A DNA stretch of 64,000 nucleotides from Candidatus Kapaibacterium sp. Lineage in GTDB: Bacteria; Bacteroidota; Ignavibacteria; Kapaibacteriales; UBA7675. The notes beneath the pieces were generated by a model. That model saw only the letters and a list, made by a program, of their open reading frames with translations. It was not told where the DNA came from and did no database searches. The position numbers were made by a program, and so were the translations under genes. This document shows positions 17,098 to 26,008 of this stretch, one piece after another. The stretch is from contig JANQRB010000073.1 of NCBI GenBank assembly GCA_028284775.1, positions 52,558 to 116,557 on the forward strand. Direction: 5' to 3'. How positions within the stretch are numbered: the stretch's first letter is position 1; each line of letters opens with the position of its first letter.

Positions 17098-19833
17098 ATG
17101 AATAATATTTGTTTCCGCCTATCTGTTCTTGCCTGCGCCCTGTTTATTGCTCCGCTTGTTCTTTGGAGCGATGACAAGTCGGCGGACAACTTTTCGATGA
17201 TGTTCGACAATTCGAATGCGGGGCGGGAGTTCGTACTCTCCTTTCCCCCATGCTATGAAAACTCCTCGTCCGACAACTCGCATCGGCTGTATATCTCTTC
17301 GCCCTTTGCAACGCAGGTGACGGTTGAAATTCCGCGCTTAAATTACAGCGTTTCGAAGGTCACGACACCCTATGACGTTGTGGAGTTCACCCTGACGCCG
17401 GATGAAGCGCAGCCTTACCGCAAGGCGCCGCATGAGCAGCCGCCGGTGGAGCAGGTCTACAAACAGGCGGCGATTTATGTGACGGCGGGCGCACCGATCG
17501 TACTGTACGGGGTGACACGCTATCGCTTTACCTCCGACGGCTTCCTCGGTTTGCCGGTCTCAGCTCTCGGTACGGATTACATCGTATCGTCCTATGCCGA
17601 TATGAGCTCCATATATCCCGGTCAATCCTTACCGAGCGAGGCGACCGTCTGCGCTGCCTTTGACGACACACGAGTCGAATTCACGCTAGGCGGCAATCCC
17701 GCCACGCAAACACCGGGCGGAATGAACCCCGGCGACACAGAAACCTACACGCTCAACCGCGGTGATGTCCTGGCGCTTTCGTCAATCGGTCCGGGCGCCG
17801 ACCTTTCCGGCAGCCGGTTGATTGCAAGCAAGCCGGTCGCGGTCCTTTCAGCCAATTACTGCGCCAATGTTCCGCTTGAAACCCGTTGGTGTGATTACAT
17901 CGTGGGCATGGAAAAGCCGACCAATAGCTGGAGTAAAGAATACCAGGTGACGCCTTTCCATGGCCGACTGGCGAATTCATGGATTAAGGTTTTCGCCAGC
18001 GAGCCAAACACGACGGTGTACCGCAATGGCGATGTCTTTGGCGTCATTCAGGAAGCCGGCGGCCTGGAAGGCGTCGGTCATCTCCACGCGCAGGTGGCTG
18101 AGGGTGAGCCGGGCGCTTTCACAATCTCCGCTGACAAACCGATCAGCGTGACTCAATACAACCCCGGTCAGGAGTTGGACAATGTCAAAGCGGATCCTTA
18201 CAAAATCGAATTGACCCCGGTGGCACAGTATCTGAAAGAAATCTGGTTCAACACGCCTGGTATTCTGGGGGGGCTGGGTTTTGATAACAACTTTGTCAAT
18301 GTAGTCTATGAGCTGGACGGCAACAATCAGATCCCGGTCGAACTCGAGCTGGGGCAGGTGGTTGATGGCAATATTGAATGGAATCCTGTCAAAGAGCTTT
18401 TCGGCGAAGCAATCGGTCATACATTTCCCCTCAGCGCCAATGGCAAGCGTTATGCCAGTAAGGCGCTCGAACTGCCGGGCGACGGCGTCTATGTCATTCG
18501 CAGCCTGACGCCCTTCACGGCCTATTCTTATGGCAGCTCGCCATTCGATACTTATGGCTTTGCGACCGGCAACCGCCTGGCGGATTTGCAAACCGACGAT
18601 GATGATGCTCCTATCGCCGTTTTCGATAAAGGACCGGATGGCAGCATCAGCGGCAGCGTCAGCGATCCCGGCGGCGATACGAAACGCTCGAACCTGGCGG
18701 CCGTTCATCTCATTCCCTCCGCTTCCGAAAATTACAGGCTGGTGGTTAATGATTTTGTTCCTGGACAGTCGGATAAGGCCGAATGGTCGCTGCAAATTAT
18801 TGATGCGGGGCAAAAAGCGCGCGCGCTGCTGGCATTCGTTGATCGTCGCGGCAACAGCTCAACCCTGGCAATCGGCCATAACGTAATCAAGATGGCTGTG
18901 TCCGACTACGATCTGCGCTATGAAGTAAAAAAGGGACAGCGCCTGGAGCGGACAATCAGGATCATCAATGAGTCCGATGAGGATAAACTGGTTCTGACGC
19001 GCCTCGAACTGGAGGACGGCAGCGCGGGCTTCCGTATCGATTCACCGCCGACTTTGCCGTTAACGCTGGATGCTTTTAGTTCTGAGGGCTCTTCTCATTA
19101 TCTTGATCTTCAGCTCAGCTTCCTGGCTGAGAACAGCGGTTCGTACAGCGATCGCCTCGGAATCGGCAGCGAGGATTCATTCGAGTATTACACCGAACTC
19201 AGCGGAATTGCCCAGGCGGCAAAGATTGCAACGGCCGACCTGGATTTCGGCACGCTGCAGGTCGGCGACAGCCAGCAACTGATTGCCGTGCTGCGCAACA
19301 GCGGCCCTGTGCCCCTGGAAATCTCCAGCCTACAATTGCCGTCCAACCCGGCGTTCCGCGTGCTCGTTCCTGAACGTCTGCAGCAATTGCCGACTCTTGT
19401 GGAGGTAGGTGAAACGATCGATATCGAAGTAGAGTTTGCTCCTCAGATTCCCGGTGCCTACCAGGATGCCATCGTTTTCAATTCAGACGCTGAAAACGGC
19501 GACAATACAATCGCTCTCGATGGCGACGGAGTGCCGGGTTCGCCTACGAGCGTTGGGGAACTAGGCGGACCAATCAGTTTTCTGGGGGCTGTTGTGCCCA
19601 ATCCCGTTCGTGACTTTGCCCGCATCGACTATCAACTCAGGACGCCGGGCAATCTCTTTGTTCGCATCCTGAGCTTACGGGGAGATGTGGTTAAAACGCT
19701 TTCCTCGGGCTATCGGCCCGCCGGAACGGGTACGCTGCGTTTGTCACTTGTCGAGTTGCCGGCCGGACTGTACTATTATCAGTTGGAGATCAACGGTACG
19801 ACACAGACGCGCAAGCTGATTCGCAGGAACTAG
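17098..19833 (+). CDS. Secreted IgGFc-binding-like T9SS cargo protein, paralog 6
   Basis: A 911-residue exported protein, sister of paralog 5. Residues 5-24 form the signal peptide. GREFVLSFPP at 42-51, YIVSSYADMSSIYPG, LPSEATVCAAFDDTRVEF and NYCANVPLETRWCDYIVG align with paralog 5 along the whole length. The latter part has two anchor-D-like modules (one starting LDFGTLQVGDSQQL) and a sorting tail with VPNPVRDFARIDY, GDVVKTLSSGY and PAGLYYYQLEI, ending LIRRN. The ATG at 17098 has no clear Shine-Dalgarno motif. The signal peptide and agreement with paralog 5 fix it. It ends the array: a strong bidirectional hairpin separates it from the convergent kdsB. Function unknown; adhesion or matrix formation is an inference from the domain family. 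Confidence 0.85.
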   Translation: MNNICFRLSVLACALFIAPLVLWSDDKSADNFSMMFDNSNAGREFVLSFPPCYENSSSDNSHRLYISSPFATQVTVEIPRLNYSVSKVTTPYDVVEFTLTPDEAQPYRKAPHEQPPVEQVYKQAAIYVTAGAPIVLYGVTRYRFTSDGFLGLPVSALGTDYIVSSYADMSSIYPGQSLPSEATVCAAFDDTRVEFTLGGNPATQTPGGMNPGDTETYTLNRGDVLALSSIGPGADLSGSRLIASKPVAVLSANYCANVPLETRWCDYIVGMEKPTNSWSKEYQVTPFHGRLANSWIKVFASEPNTTVYRNGDVFGVIQEAGGLEGVGHLHAQVAEGEPGAFTISADKPISVTQYNPGQELDNVKADPYKIELTPVAQYLKEIWFNTPGILGGLGFDNNFVNVVYELDGNNQIPVELELGQVVDGNIEWNPVKELFGEAIGHTFPLSANGKRYASKALELPGDGVYVIRSLTPFTAYSYGSSPFDTYGFATGNRLADLQTDDDDAPIAVFDKGPDGSISGSVSDPGGDTKRSNLAAVHLIPSASENYRLVVNDFVPGQSDKAEWSLQIIDAGQKARALLAFVDRRGNSSTLAIGHNVIKMAVSDYDLRYEVKKGQRLERTIRIINESDEDKLVLTRLELEDGSAGFRIDSPPTLPLTLDAFSSEGSSHYLDLQLSFLAENSGSYSDRLGIGSEDSFEYYTELSGIAQAAKIATADLDFGTLQVGDSQQLIAVLRNSGPVPLEISSLQLPSNPAFRVLVPERLQQLPTLVEVGETIDIEVEFAPQIPGAYQDAIVFNSDAENGDNTIALDGDGVPGSPTSVGELGGPISFLGAVVPNPVRDFARIDYQLRTPGNLFVRILSLRGDVVKTLSSGYRPAGTGTLRLSLVELPAGLYYYQLEINGTTQTRKLIRRN

Positions 19834-19918
19834 CACGCAAATGCCGTCGCCCTGCAATGCATGAGCGCCTGGCCTGCACCATTGATTAACATTGGAAGAT
19901 TCGTTTTCGGCACTAAAT

Positions 19919-19959
19919 GAACGAGCGGAATGAAAGACGTACTTTCACTCCGCTCGTTC
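19919..19959. terminator. Bidirectional terminator hairpin between paralog 6 and kdsB
   Basis: GAACGAGCGGAATGAAAG (19919-19936) pairs with CTTTCACTCCGCTCGTTC (19942-19959), an 18-bp stem with one mismatch and the 5-base loop ACGTA. It sits between two convergent genes. T runs are weak on both sides, but the stem is very stable. Confidence 0.8.
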
Positions 19960-19964
19960 TACGT

Positions 19965-20735
19965 TTAAAGGCCGCCGTTGTCGGATGCTTGTTCCAGCAG
20001 CAGACGGACCTGCTCGGCATCTTCAGCGGTATCGACCGCAACTAAGGTCTCCTGGATTTCAAGGCAGTGATACCAGACGCCTTCTTCAAGCAGCCGTAGC
20101 TGCTCCAGATGCTCGATTCGCTCCAGTGGGGAAGGCGGCAGTGACACAAACTGTTGCAATGCCGCCCGGCGGTAGGCGTAAAGTCCAATGTGTTTGAAGT
20201 ATTGAACATAATTGTCACTGTCATTACTGCGCGTCAAGGGCACCGGCGCGCGCGAAAAATACAATGCCCGGTCTTTCGCTGTTTTCACAACTTTAACGAC
20301 ACTGGGATTGTGAAACTCGCGCATATCATCGCAGCGTTGGACCGGCGTTGCAATCTGGGCGGAAGGGTTGCGCTCCAGGGCCTCGATCAAGCTGTCGACA
20401 GTTGCGCCCTTCAGAAGAGGCTCATCGCCTTGAATATTGACGATGATTTCATAGGAATCGGACAGCATGGCGGCCGCTGCGGCGATGCGGTCGGTGCCGG
20501 AGTTGAATGCACCTTCAGGCATTACGACGGTGGCGCCAAAGCTTTCACATTCATGGCGAATACGCTCGCTGTCGGTGGCAATAAACAGGGCGTCGAGTAA
20601 CTGCGCTTCTCGGGCCCCTTCCCACACGCGCTGAATCATCGTTTTGCCACACAAGTCTATGAGAGCTTTGCCCGGCAATCGCGTCGATTCGTAGCGAACA
20701 GGAATGATGCCGACAGCGCGATTCTGAGAGTTCAT
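19965..20735 (-). CDS. kdsB: 3-deoxy-manno-octulosonate cytidylyltransferase (CMP-Kdo synthetase)
   Basis: A 256-residue cytosolic enzyme that activates Kdo with CTP to CMP-Kdo for lipopolysaccharide inner-core synthesis. The nucleotidyltransferase P-loop-like signature IPVRYESTRLPGK lies at residues 11-23, the DS of ATDSERI at 53-59, PEGAFNSGTDR at 73-83, and the metal-binding NIQGDEP at 100-106. Length and order fit the KdsB family (about 250 residues). The ATG start overlaps the end of a small open frame by 4 bases (ATGA), which suggests translational coupling inside a minus-strand unit that includes the plsC-like gene upstream. Its presence indicates a Gram-negative cell with Kdo-containing LPS. 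The call is firm. Confidence 0.95.
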   Translation of the reverse strand: MNSQNRAVGIIPVRYESTRLPGKALIDLCGKTMIQRVWEGAREAQLLDALFIATDSERIRHECESFGATVVMPEGAFNSGTDRIAAAAAMLSDSYEIIVNIQGDEPLLKGATVDSLIEALERNPSAQIATPVQRCDDMREFHNPSVVKVVKTAKDRALYFSRAPVPLTRSNDSDNYVQYFKHIGLYAYRRAALQQFVSLPPSPLERIEHLEQLRLLEEGVWYHCLEIQETLVAVDTAEDAEQVRLLLEQASDNGGL

Positions 20736-20995
20736 TTTTCTAAGCGCGAAGAACCGTCTGCAAAATCTGACTCAATAGCGGCTGCAGCATGCAATGACGG
20801 CGCCTGTGAATCGACATCGTCTGTCTCTACTGTCGAATCCTCGACCGGCCGGGCCGAGGGCGCTGCGTTGTTCATCGTGTTACTGTCGTGTTGGCTGCGG
20901 ATACGGGCACGTCCACGCTGTATCTGCTCGTTGAACGCATCCGTTTCCTGCTGGGATATATGGAGCAGTGCAAGCTCCGTAATACAGAATCTCAA
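20732..20995 (-). CDS. Possible small protein upstream of kdsB, unknown
   Basis: An 87-codon frame from a TTG at 20995 that overlaps the kdsB start by 4 bases. A shorter 47-codon version starts at an ATG near 20876. The translation is hydrophilic and rich in Ala, Ser, Asp and Gln, with no motif, membrane segment or signal peptide. In its favour is the coupling-type overlap with kdsB and its place in the 330-base gap between two co-directional genes. Against it are the TTG start and low-complexity composition. No function is proposed. Confidence 0.3.
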   Translation of the reverse strand: MRFCITELALLHISQQETDAFNEQIQRGRARIRSQHDSNTMNNAAPSARPVEDSTVETDDVDSQAPSLHAAAAIESDFADGSSRLEK

Positions 20996-21066
20996 TTTGC
21001 TACGACTGTTGTTGTGGATTTCGATAATTGACTGTAAACACTCTATTCACATAGAGAAAACACAAT

Positions 21067-21810
21067 TTACGAATTATGCTCAAACTTTGGGGATTGATTT
21101 GCAGATTCCTTGGAATTCAGTAGCTGAGCGATAGCGTAGCGCACCTGCTCCATGGCGGCCCGCTCCTGTTCCTTGCCGGGTGTCGCAAGCGCTGGAATCG
21201 GTTTGCCGATGCAGAGGCGAATGGTGCCCGACCTGATTTTGCTGCTGCCGGCTTCCATAATGGAAGCGCTGCCCACAAGAGCCACAGGAACGATTGGCTT
21301 TTGTGCCCGCGCCGCCAGGAGAAACGCGCCACGCTTAAACGCAGCAAGCCGACCATCTGTCGAGCGAGTACCTTCGGGGAACACCAAAACGGAAGAACCG
21401 CTGCGAATGGCTTCCGTTGCCCTGGCGATACTCTGCATACCATCGCGCGGATTTGAGCGGTCGACACCGATAAACGGCGACAGGCGCAATTGCCAACCGA
21501 AAACGGGGATGCGTTCTAATTCCCGCTTGTAAATAATGCGGATGCGATCGTCTATGCCGGCCAAAAGCGCCGGAATATCGAAATAACTGCTGTGATTGGC
21601 GGCGTAGACATAACTTTCGTCAGGCTGAAGGTGCTCGCTTCCTTCAACCTCCAGTTTGATGTTGCTGACAAACAAGAATGAGCGCGACCATCGACGGGCC
21701 AAAGCGAAGTACGTCCTGCCGCGGCGATCGAAAGGCATACTCAATGTTGCCAGAACGCTGTAAAATATCGTTACTACCGCAATTCCGAAGATCTTGAAGA
21801 TACTTGTCAT
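21067..21810 (-). CDS. plsC: 1-acyl-sn-glycerol-3-phosphate acyltransferase family protein
   Basis: A 247-residue membrane-associated acyltransferase, probably converting lysophosphatidic acid to phosphatidic acid in phospholipid synthesis. The catalytic NHxxxxD motif is NHSSYFD at residues 72-78 and the glycerol-phosphate-binding FPEGTRS lies at 144-150. A hydrophobic N-terminal anchor covers roughly residues 5-24. The ATG at 21810 was chosen over a TTG at 21837, which would add nine residues. No ribosome binding site separates the options. It lies upstream of kdsB on the same strand, so outer-membrane lipid genes are grouped. Other acyl acceptors, such as those of ornithine-lipid synthesis, cannot be excluded from the motifs. 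Confidence 0.88.
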   Translation of the reverse strand: MTSIFKIFGIAVVTIFYSVLATLSMPFDRRGRTYFALARRWSRSFLFVSNIKLEVEGSEHLQPDESYVYAANHSSYFDIPALLAGIDDRIRIIYKRELERIPVFGWQLRLSPFIGVDRSNPRDGMQSIARATEAIRSGSSVLVFPEGTRSTDGRLAAFKRGAFLLAARAQKPIVPVALVGSASIMEAGSSKIRSGTIRLCIGKPIPALATPGKEQERAAMEQVRYAIAQLLNSKESANQSPKFEHNS

Positions 21811-22233
21811 AGGCACGGAGGAAGGCCGCCGATTCAAAATTTTGTCGGGGCCAAGTTACGGAAAATCGCTGAGAGTCCAACCGCCCGGCAGGCGTTCATA
21901 GCGGCGAAACATCATCCGGCGGTCCGGGGTTTGAACCTGAGCGTATTGCTGTCTGCGTCAGAATTCTTCAAGTTGAAGGTCAGAAGTACAGCCAAGGTTC
22001 ACCAAACGACTTTCCAGGCCAATCATCATCATGAACAGCTTGCAATTCGCGGCTAATGGACGGAATTCTCGGCGTAGATACATGCAGCAGAAGCGATGGG
22101 CTCGGAGCGATCGGGTTTTTGGGTCTGCAGAAACCGGGGCGAACATCCAGCGAAACGCATATAATAGTTTTGGCCTTCGCTCGTGAACTAATAATCGCAG
22201 GTATCGTTGCACATGTATTATGAAGTGATCACT
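21811..22233. other. Divergent intergenic region between plsC and thioredoxin genes
   Basis: About 420 bases with no supported gene. It must hold promoters for both directions. A TATAAT-like box at 22160-22165, overlapping TAGTTTTG at 22165-22172, lies about 65 bases before the thioredoxin start, but I see no matching upstream element. Minus-strand open frames here lack ribosome binding sites and motifs. Confidence 0.4.
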
Positions 22234-22566
22234 ATGGCAGGCAAACAACTTCCAGGCTCTTTCAACGAACTATTGCGCAAAGCTGATCGTCCGATACTTG
22301 TGGATTTTTGGGCCGAGTGGTGCGGTCCTTGTCGCGCCTTGGGGCCGGTCGTTCAGGATATTGCCAGGTCCTATAAGGGGCGGCTGTATGTAGTCAAAGT
22401 CAATATTGACGAGAAGCCCGGCCTTGCCCGCCAGTATAATATCAGTTCGATTCCCGCCCTGAAGCTCTTCCACGACGGCAAAATCATCTGGGAGGGACTC
22501 GGCGCGATGAATTATCACAGTCTCGCGACCGCTCTTGACCAGAAACTGGCGGCTGTCGCCAGCTAA
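22234..22566 (+). CDS. trxA: Thioredoxin
   Basis: A 110-residue cytosolic dithiol-disulphide oxidoreductase that reduces protein disulphides. The active site WCGPC is at residues 29-33 within VDFWAEWCGPCR, and the cis-proline motif is SSIPALKLF. The ATG at 22234 gives the usual thioredoxin length. In-frame starts at 22207 (TTG) and 22213 (ATG) would add short tails without similarity to the family. No signal peptide is seen, so it is not a periplasmic variant. It stands alone on the plus strand, divergent from plsC and 247 bases before the TonB receptor gene. Confidence 0.93.
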   Translation: MAGKQLPGSFNELLRKADRPILVDFWAEWCGPCRALGPVVQDIARSYKGRLYVVKVNIDEKPGLARQYNISSIPALKLFHDGKIIWEGLGAMNYHSLATALDQKLAAVAS

Positions 22567-22813
22567 AGATTAGTCGTACTGCAATCATCACAGTTAACCG
22601 ATATTTAACGTGCTTTTTACACCGTCGTAATAATGTAATCCGGCAAACTGTCTTGGAGCTAGATCGCCGTATTGCGATTAATGGAATAATAATATTTAAA
22701 TAATTCAATTTAACAACTCTTTAACCCGCTTGTAATACTCATCAGCTAAGTTTGCACCGTGATATTTTGAATGTAACGGCTTTCCCTTTTCACTAAATGT
22801 ACTGAGTTTCCTT

Positions 22814-25726
22814 ATGATTTATACCGTAAGGAGGATTGCTCTCGGAGCAATTCTGATGGCGGTCTTTGCCATCACGGCATTGGATACCCCTGCGCAAACG
22901 AATGCGGCAAAACAAACAGGCACAATTACAGGTTCGATCGTAGCGAAGCAGGACGGCAAACCCATTTCCGGCGCATCGATATTTCTGGTAGGGACCAAGA
23001 TGGGTAGCTACTCGAATCCTAAAGGTCAGTTTAATGTCAAGCGCGTACCCGTTGGCAAGTACAACGTACAAATCTCCAGTGTCGGTTATCAGAAAGTGAC
23101 AATTAAGGATGTCGAAGTCAAAGCGGACAAAGCCACAAAACTGGATGTTGCGCTCGAATCCGATGCAATACTTACGGAAGAAGTTGTTGTGGAAGCGCGG
23201 GCCTTGCGCGACAATGACAATGCCTTGCTGCGTGAACGTCAAAAAGCGGTGTCTGTGAGCGATGCCATCGCTGCGGATCGTATTGAGCAGTCGGGCGGCG
23301 GCAATGCCGGCGATGCCGTCAGTAAAATAACCGGAGCGTCGCTTGTAGATGGAAAGTATGTTTTTATCCGCGGGCTCGGCGATCGCTACAGTAATGTTCA
23401 GCTTAACGGCGCCTCGCTGCCGAGCACGGATCCGGATCGCAAGGCCGTCCAACTGGACATCTTTCCTTCCAATCTGCTCGACAATATCGTCACCGTTAAA
23501 ACATTCACACCCGATAAACCGGGTGATTTCACCGGGGGGAGCGTCAACCTGGGTACCAAGTCTTTTCCGAGCGAATTTTTCCTGAAGTTCAGCGGCAGCC
23601 TGTCGTATAATTCCGAAACGACGTTTAACGATATTCTGACCTATCAGGGGGGCGACTCCGATTGGCTGGGTTTTGATGATGGGACGCGCGATCTGCCGAA
23701 GACCCTGCAAAATCCGGAAGTCGAAGTTCCCGCCCTCGGCACGCAAACCACAACTACCGAGGAACGGGCCCTTCTGCTTGACGAGCTTTCACATTCTTTC
23801 AATGATATTCTCGGCACCGAAACGAGCACCAGTCCCATTAACCAGAGCCTGTCGATTTCGGTTGGCACCAACAGCGACTTTCTCGGCGAAGACACTCCCG
23901 TCGGCATTCTGGCGAGCTTAACATACAAACGCTCCTTTGATTTTTATGAGGGCGGGCGCACCGCGCGCTGGAAGCTACTGGACAGCAATGCCACCGAGCT
24001 CAGCAATGAGTTGCGTCTGGTAGATTCAAAAGGCAGCAATTCAGCTGCCTGGGGCGGATTGCTGACGCTGGCGTATCAGCCGGGCACGAACCACGAGCTC
24101 AGCCTTAATTCGATGATCAACCAAAAGGGAAGTTCATCGGCGCGTTATCTGATTGGGCAGCTGCCCAACAACCTGCAAGAAAATCAGCGCTATGAAACAC
24201 GCACCCTGAAATATTCGGAACGCAAAGTCTCGACCTTTCAGTTGAGCGGTAAGCATAGCTTCCCCGAGCTCTTCGAATCGAAGCTGGAATGGAATTCGAC
24301 TCTAACTAATTCGTCGCAAAATGAACCAGATCTGCGTTTCTTAACAGATGATTTTTCGATTAACGAACGGAACGGTTCGATCGATACTTCCTACTTCATC
24401 TCGGAAAATCTCTATAGTGAGCCGGCCCGTTTTTTCCGCGATCTCGAAGAAGATCTGTGGGAGTCCAAAGTCGACATAGAGATACCGTTTACCCAATGGG
24501 ATGATTTAGCGGCTTCGCTCAAAATCGGCGGCTTGTACTCTACAACGGACCGATCGTTCAGCGAACGCCGTTTCGTGTATCGAAACAGTAGTGATCTGGC
24601 AAGCTTTAACGGCAGCTTTGTCGATTACGTTGCGGAAGACAATGTCGGCATTGTTCGAGTCGACACGTCGAACAGCGGTTTATTGCGTTATCGCTTTGGC
24701 GCAGCCGTTCAGGAGGTCAGCGATCCGCGGAATGTGTACGATGCCGATCAGCAGATTTCCGCCGGCTATTTCATGCTTGACTTGCCATTGTTGCCGAACC
24801 TGCGGTTTATCGGCGGCGCACGTCTTGAGTCAACTGAAATCTCATTAATCAGCAGTGACACGAGCGTTGCCAAAGGCGATTTGAGTGAGACAGATGTCCT
24901 GCCCTCGCTTAACTTAATCTATGCGCTCGATGATGACATGAATCTGCGCTTTGCGGCGACTCAGACCCTTGCTCGTCCGACATTTCGCGAGCTGGCGCCC
25001 TTTGCTTCTTTTGACTTTGTGCGCGGCGATGTTCTGGTCGGCAACCCCGACTCCCTGAACCGGACACTGGTGACAAACCTCGACCTACGCTGGGAATGGT
25101 ATGTTAACCCCGGCGAGCTACTCTCCGTCAGCGGATTCTATAAAGATTTCACTGATCCGATCGAACGTGTATTTCTGACCGACAACCGAGACATTCAACC
25201 GCGTAATGTGGATAACGCTCTTGTCTACGGTGTTGAGCTCGAAGCGCGCAAGTCCCTCGGTGACCTAATTGAATTACTGCAGAATTTCCAGATTGGCGCC
25301 AATCTGACTTTGATGGAAAGCGAAGTGAAAATCGGCCCAACCGAATTGGTCCGTATCCGCTCCACCCAGCCTGACGCACCCGATACGCGGCCACTGCAAG
25401 GGCAGTCGGAGTTTATCATCAATGTCGATCTGTTTTATAGCGACTTTGAGAGCGGCACGAACATCGGCCTGGCCTACAACATCTTCGGCGAACGCCTTGC
25501 AACGGTTTCGCTGGATGGGCCCGATGTTTTCGAACAGCCGCGCGGCACACTTAACCTGACGTTCTCGCAAAGCGTAGGTGATAATCTTACGATCAAAGCC
25601 AGCGGATCGAATCTTCTGGATACCGAGTTTAAGCAGACGCAGGAATTCAAGGGAACCGAGTATATCTATCAATCATACAACCTGGGCGTCGATGTATCAT
25701 TCGGCGTATCCTATACCTTCAATTGA
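22814..25726 (+). CDS. TonB-dependent outer-membrane receptor with carboxypeptidase-regulatory N-domain
   Basis: A 970-residue outer-membrane beta-barrel transporter energised by TonB. Residues 1-28 are the signal peptide. Residues 35-115 form a CarboxypepD_reg-like fold (TGTITGSIVAKQDGKPISGA, then GYQKVTIKDVEVKA). Residues 145-250 are the plug, with VFIRGLGDRYSNVQLNGASL and FTGGSVNLGTKSF. The rest is the barrel, ending FGVSYTFN with the aromatic next-to-last position usual for barrel insertion. This receptor type is typical of Bacteroidota and relatives. The substrate is unknown. The next gene, on the same strand, encodes a triple-repeat T9SS cargo, and such receptor plus secreted-protein pairs suggest joint work on a substrate (inference). 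The start has no Shine-Dalgarno motif but is fixed by the signal peptide. Confidence 0.92.
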   Translation: MIYTVRRIALGAILMAVFAITALDTPAQTNAAKQTGTITGSIVAKQDGKPISGASIFLVGTKMGSYSNPKGQFNVKRVPVGKYNVQISSVGYQKVTIKDVEVKADKATKLDVALESDAILTEEVVVEARALRDNDNALLRERQKAVSVSDAIAADRIEQSGGGNAGDAVSKITGASLVDGKYVFIRGLGDRYSNVQLNGASLPSTDPDRKAVQLDIFPSNLLDNIVTVKTFTPDKPGDFTGGSVNLGTKSFPSEFFLKFSGSLSYNSETTFNDILTYQGGDSDWLGFDDGTRDLPKTLQNPEVEVPALGTQTTTTEERALLLDELSHSFNDILGTETSTSPINQSLSISVGTNSDFLGEDTPVGILASLTYKRSFDFYEGGRTARWKLLDSNATELSNELRLVDSKGSNSAAWGGLLTLAYQPGTNHELSLNSMINQKGSSSARYLIGQLPNNLQENQRYETRTLKYSERKVSTFQLSGKHSFPELFESKLEWNSTLTNSSQNEPDLRFLTDDFSINERNGSIDTSYFISENLYSEPARFFRDLEEDLWESKVDIEIPFTQWDDLAASLKIGGLYSTTDRSFSERRFVYRNSSDLASFNGSFVDYVAEDNVGIVRVDTSNSGLLRYRFGAAVQEVSDPRNVYDADQQISAGYFMLDLPLLPNLRFIGGARLESTEISLISSDTSVAKGDLSETDVLPSLNLIYALDDDMNLRFAATQTLARPTFRELAPFASFDFVRGDVLVGNPDSLNRTLVTNLDLRWEWYVNPGELLSVSGFYKDFTDPIERVFLTDNRDIQPRNVDNALVYGVELEARKSLGDLIELLQNFQIGANLTLMESEVKIGPTELVRIRSTQPDAPDTRPLQGQSEFIINVDLFYSDFESGTNIGLAYNIFGERLATVSLDGPDVFEQPRGTLNLTFSQSVGDNLTIKASGSNLLDTEFKQTQEFKGTEYIYQSYNLGVDVSFGVSYTFN

Positions 25727-26008
25727 TGTCATAATCTCGTGAAAGGCCGGTGATCGCGGATAGACGATCCGACGGCAGCGGACAATCAATGGCAAACGAT
25801 ATTGTTCTTCCGGACAAACGCACGACCAGTGTGTTTGCAGAGATCCTTATGCCGGTGCTGAGCCGTAGCTTCGACCAGTCCGCCAGGACAGGCTTGCAGA
25901 TAACTTTTTCGGATGACTGTTCTGCCGGAAACGGGGCTTAAACAATTAACGAAATAAACGAATTTTTTCTTGACGAATTACTTACTGATCAGCCAACAGG
26001 AGTTTTGT

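Noticed and set aside
21915..21950. tRNA-like T-arm on the minus strand (GGTTCAAACCCC)
   Set aside because: The acceptor-stem partner is missing at the required distance and one T-stem pair is mismatched. No cloverleaf can be drawn.
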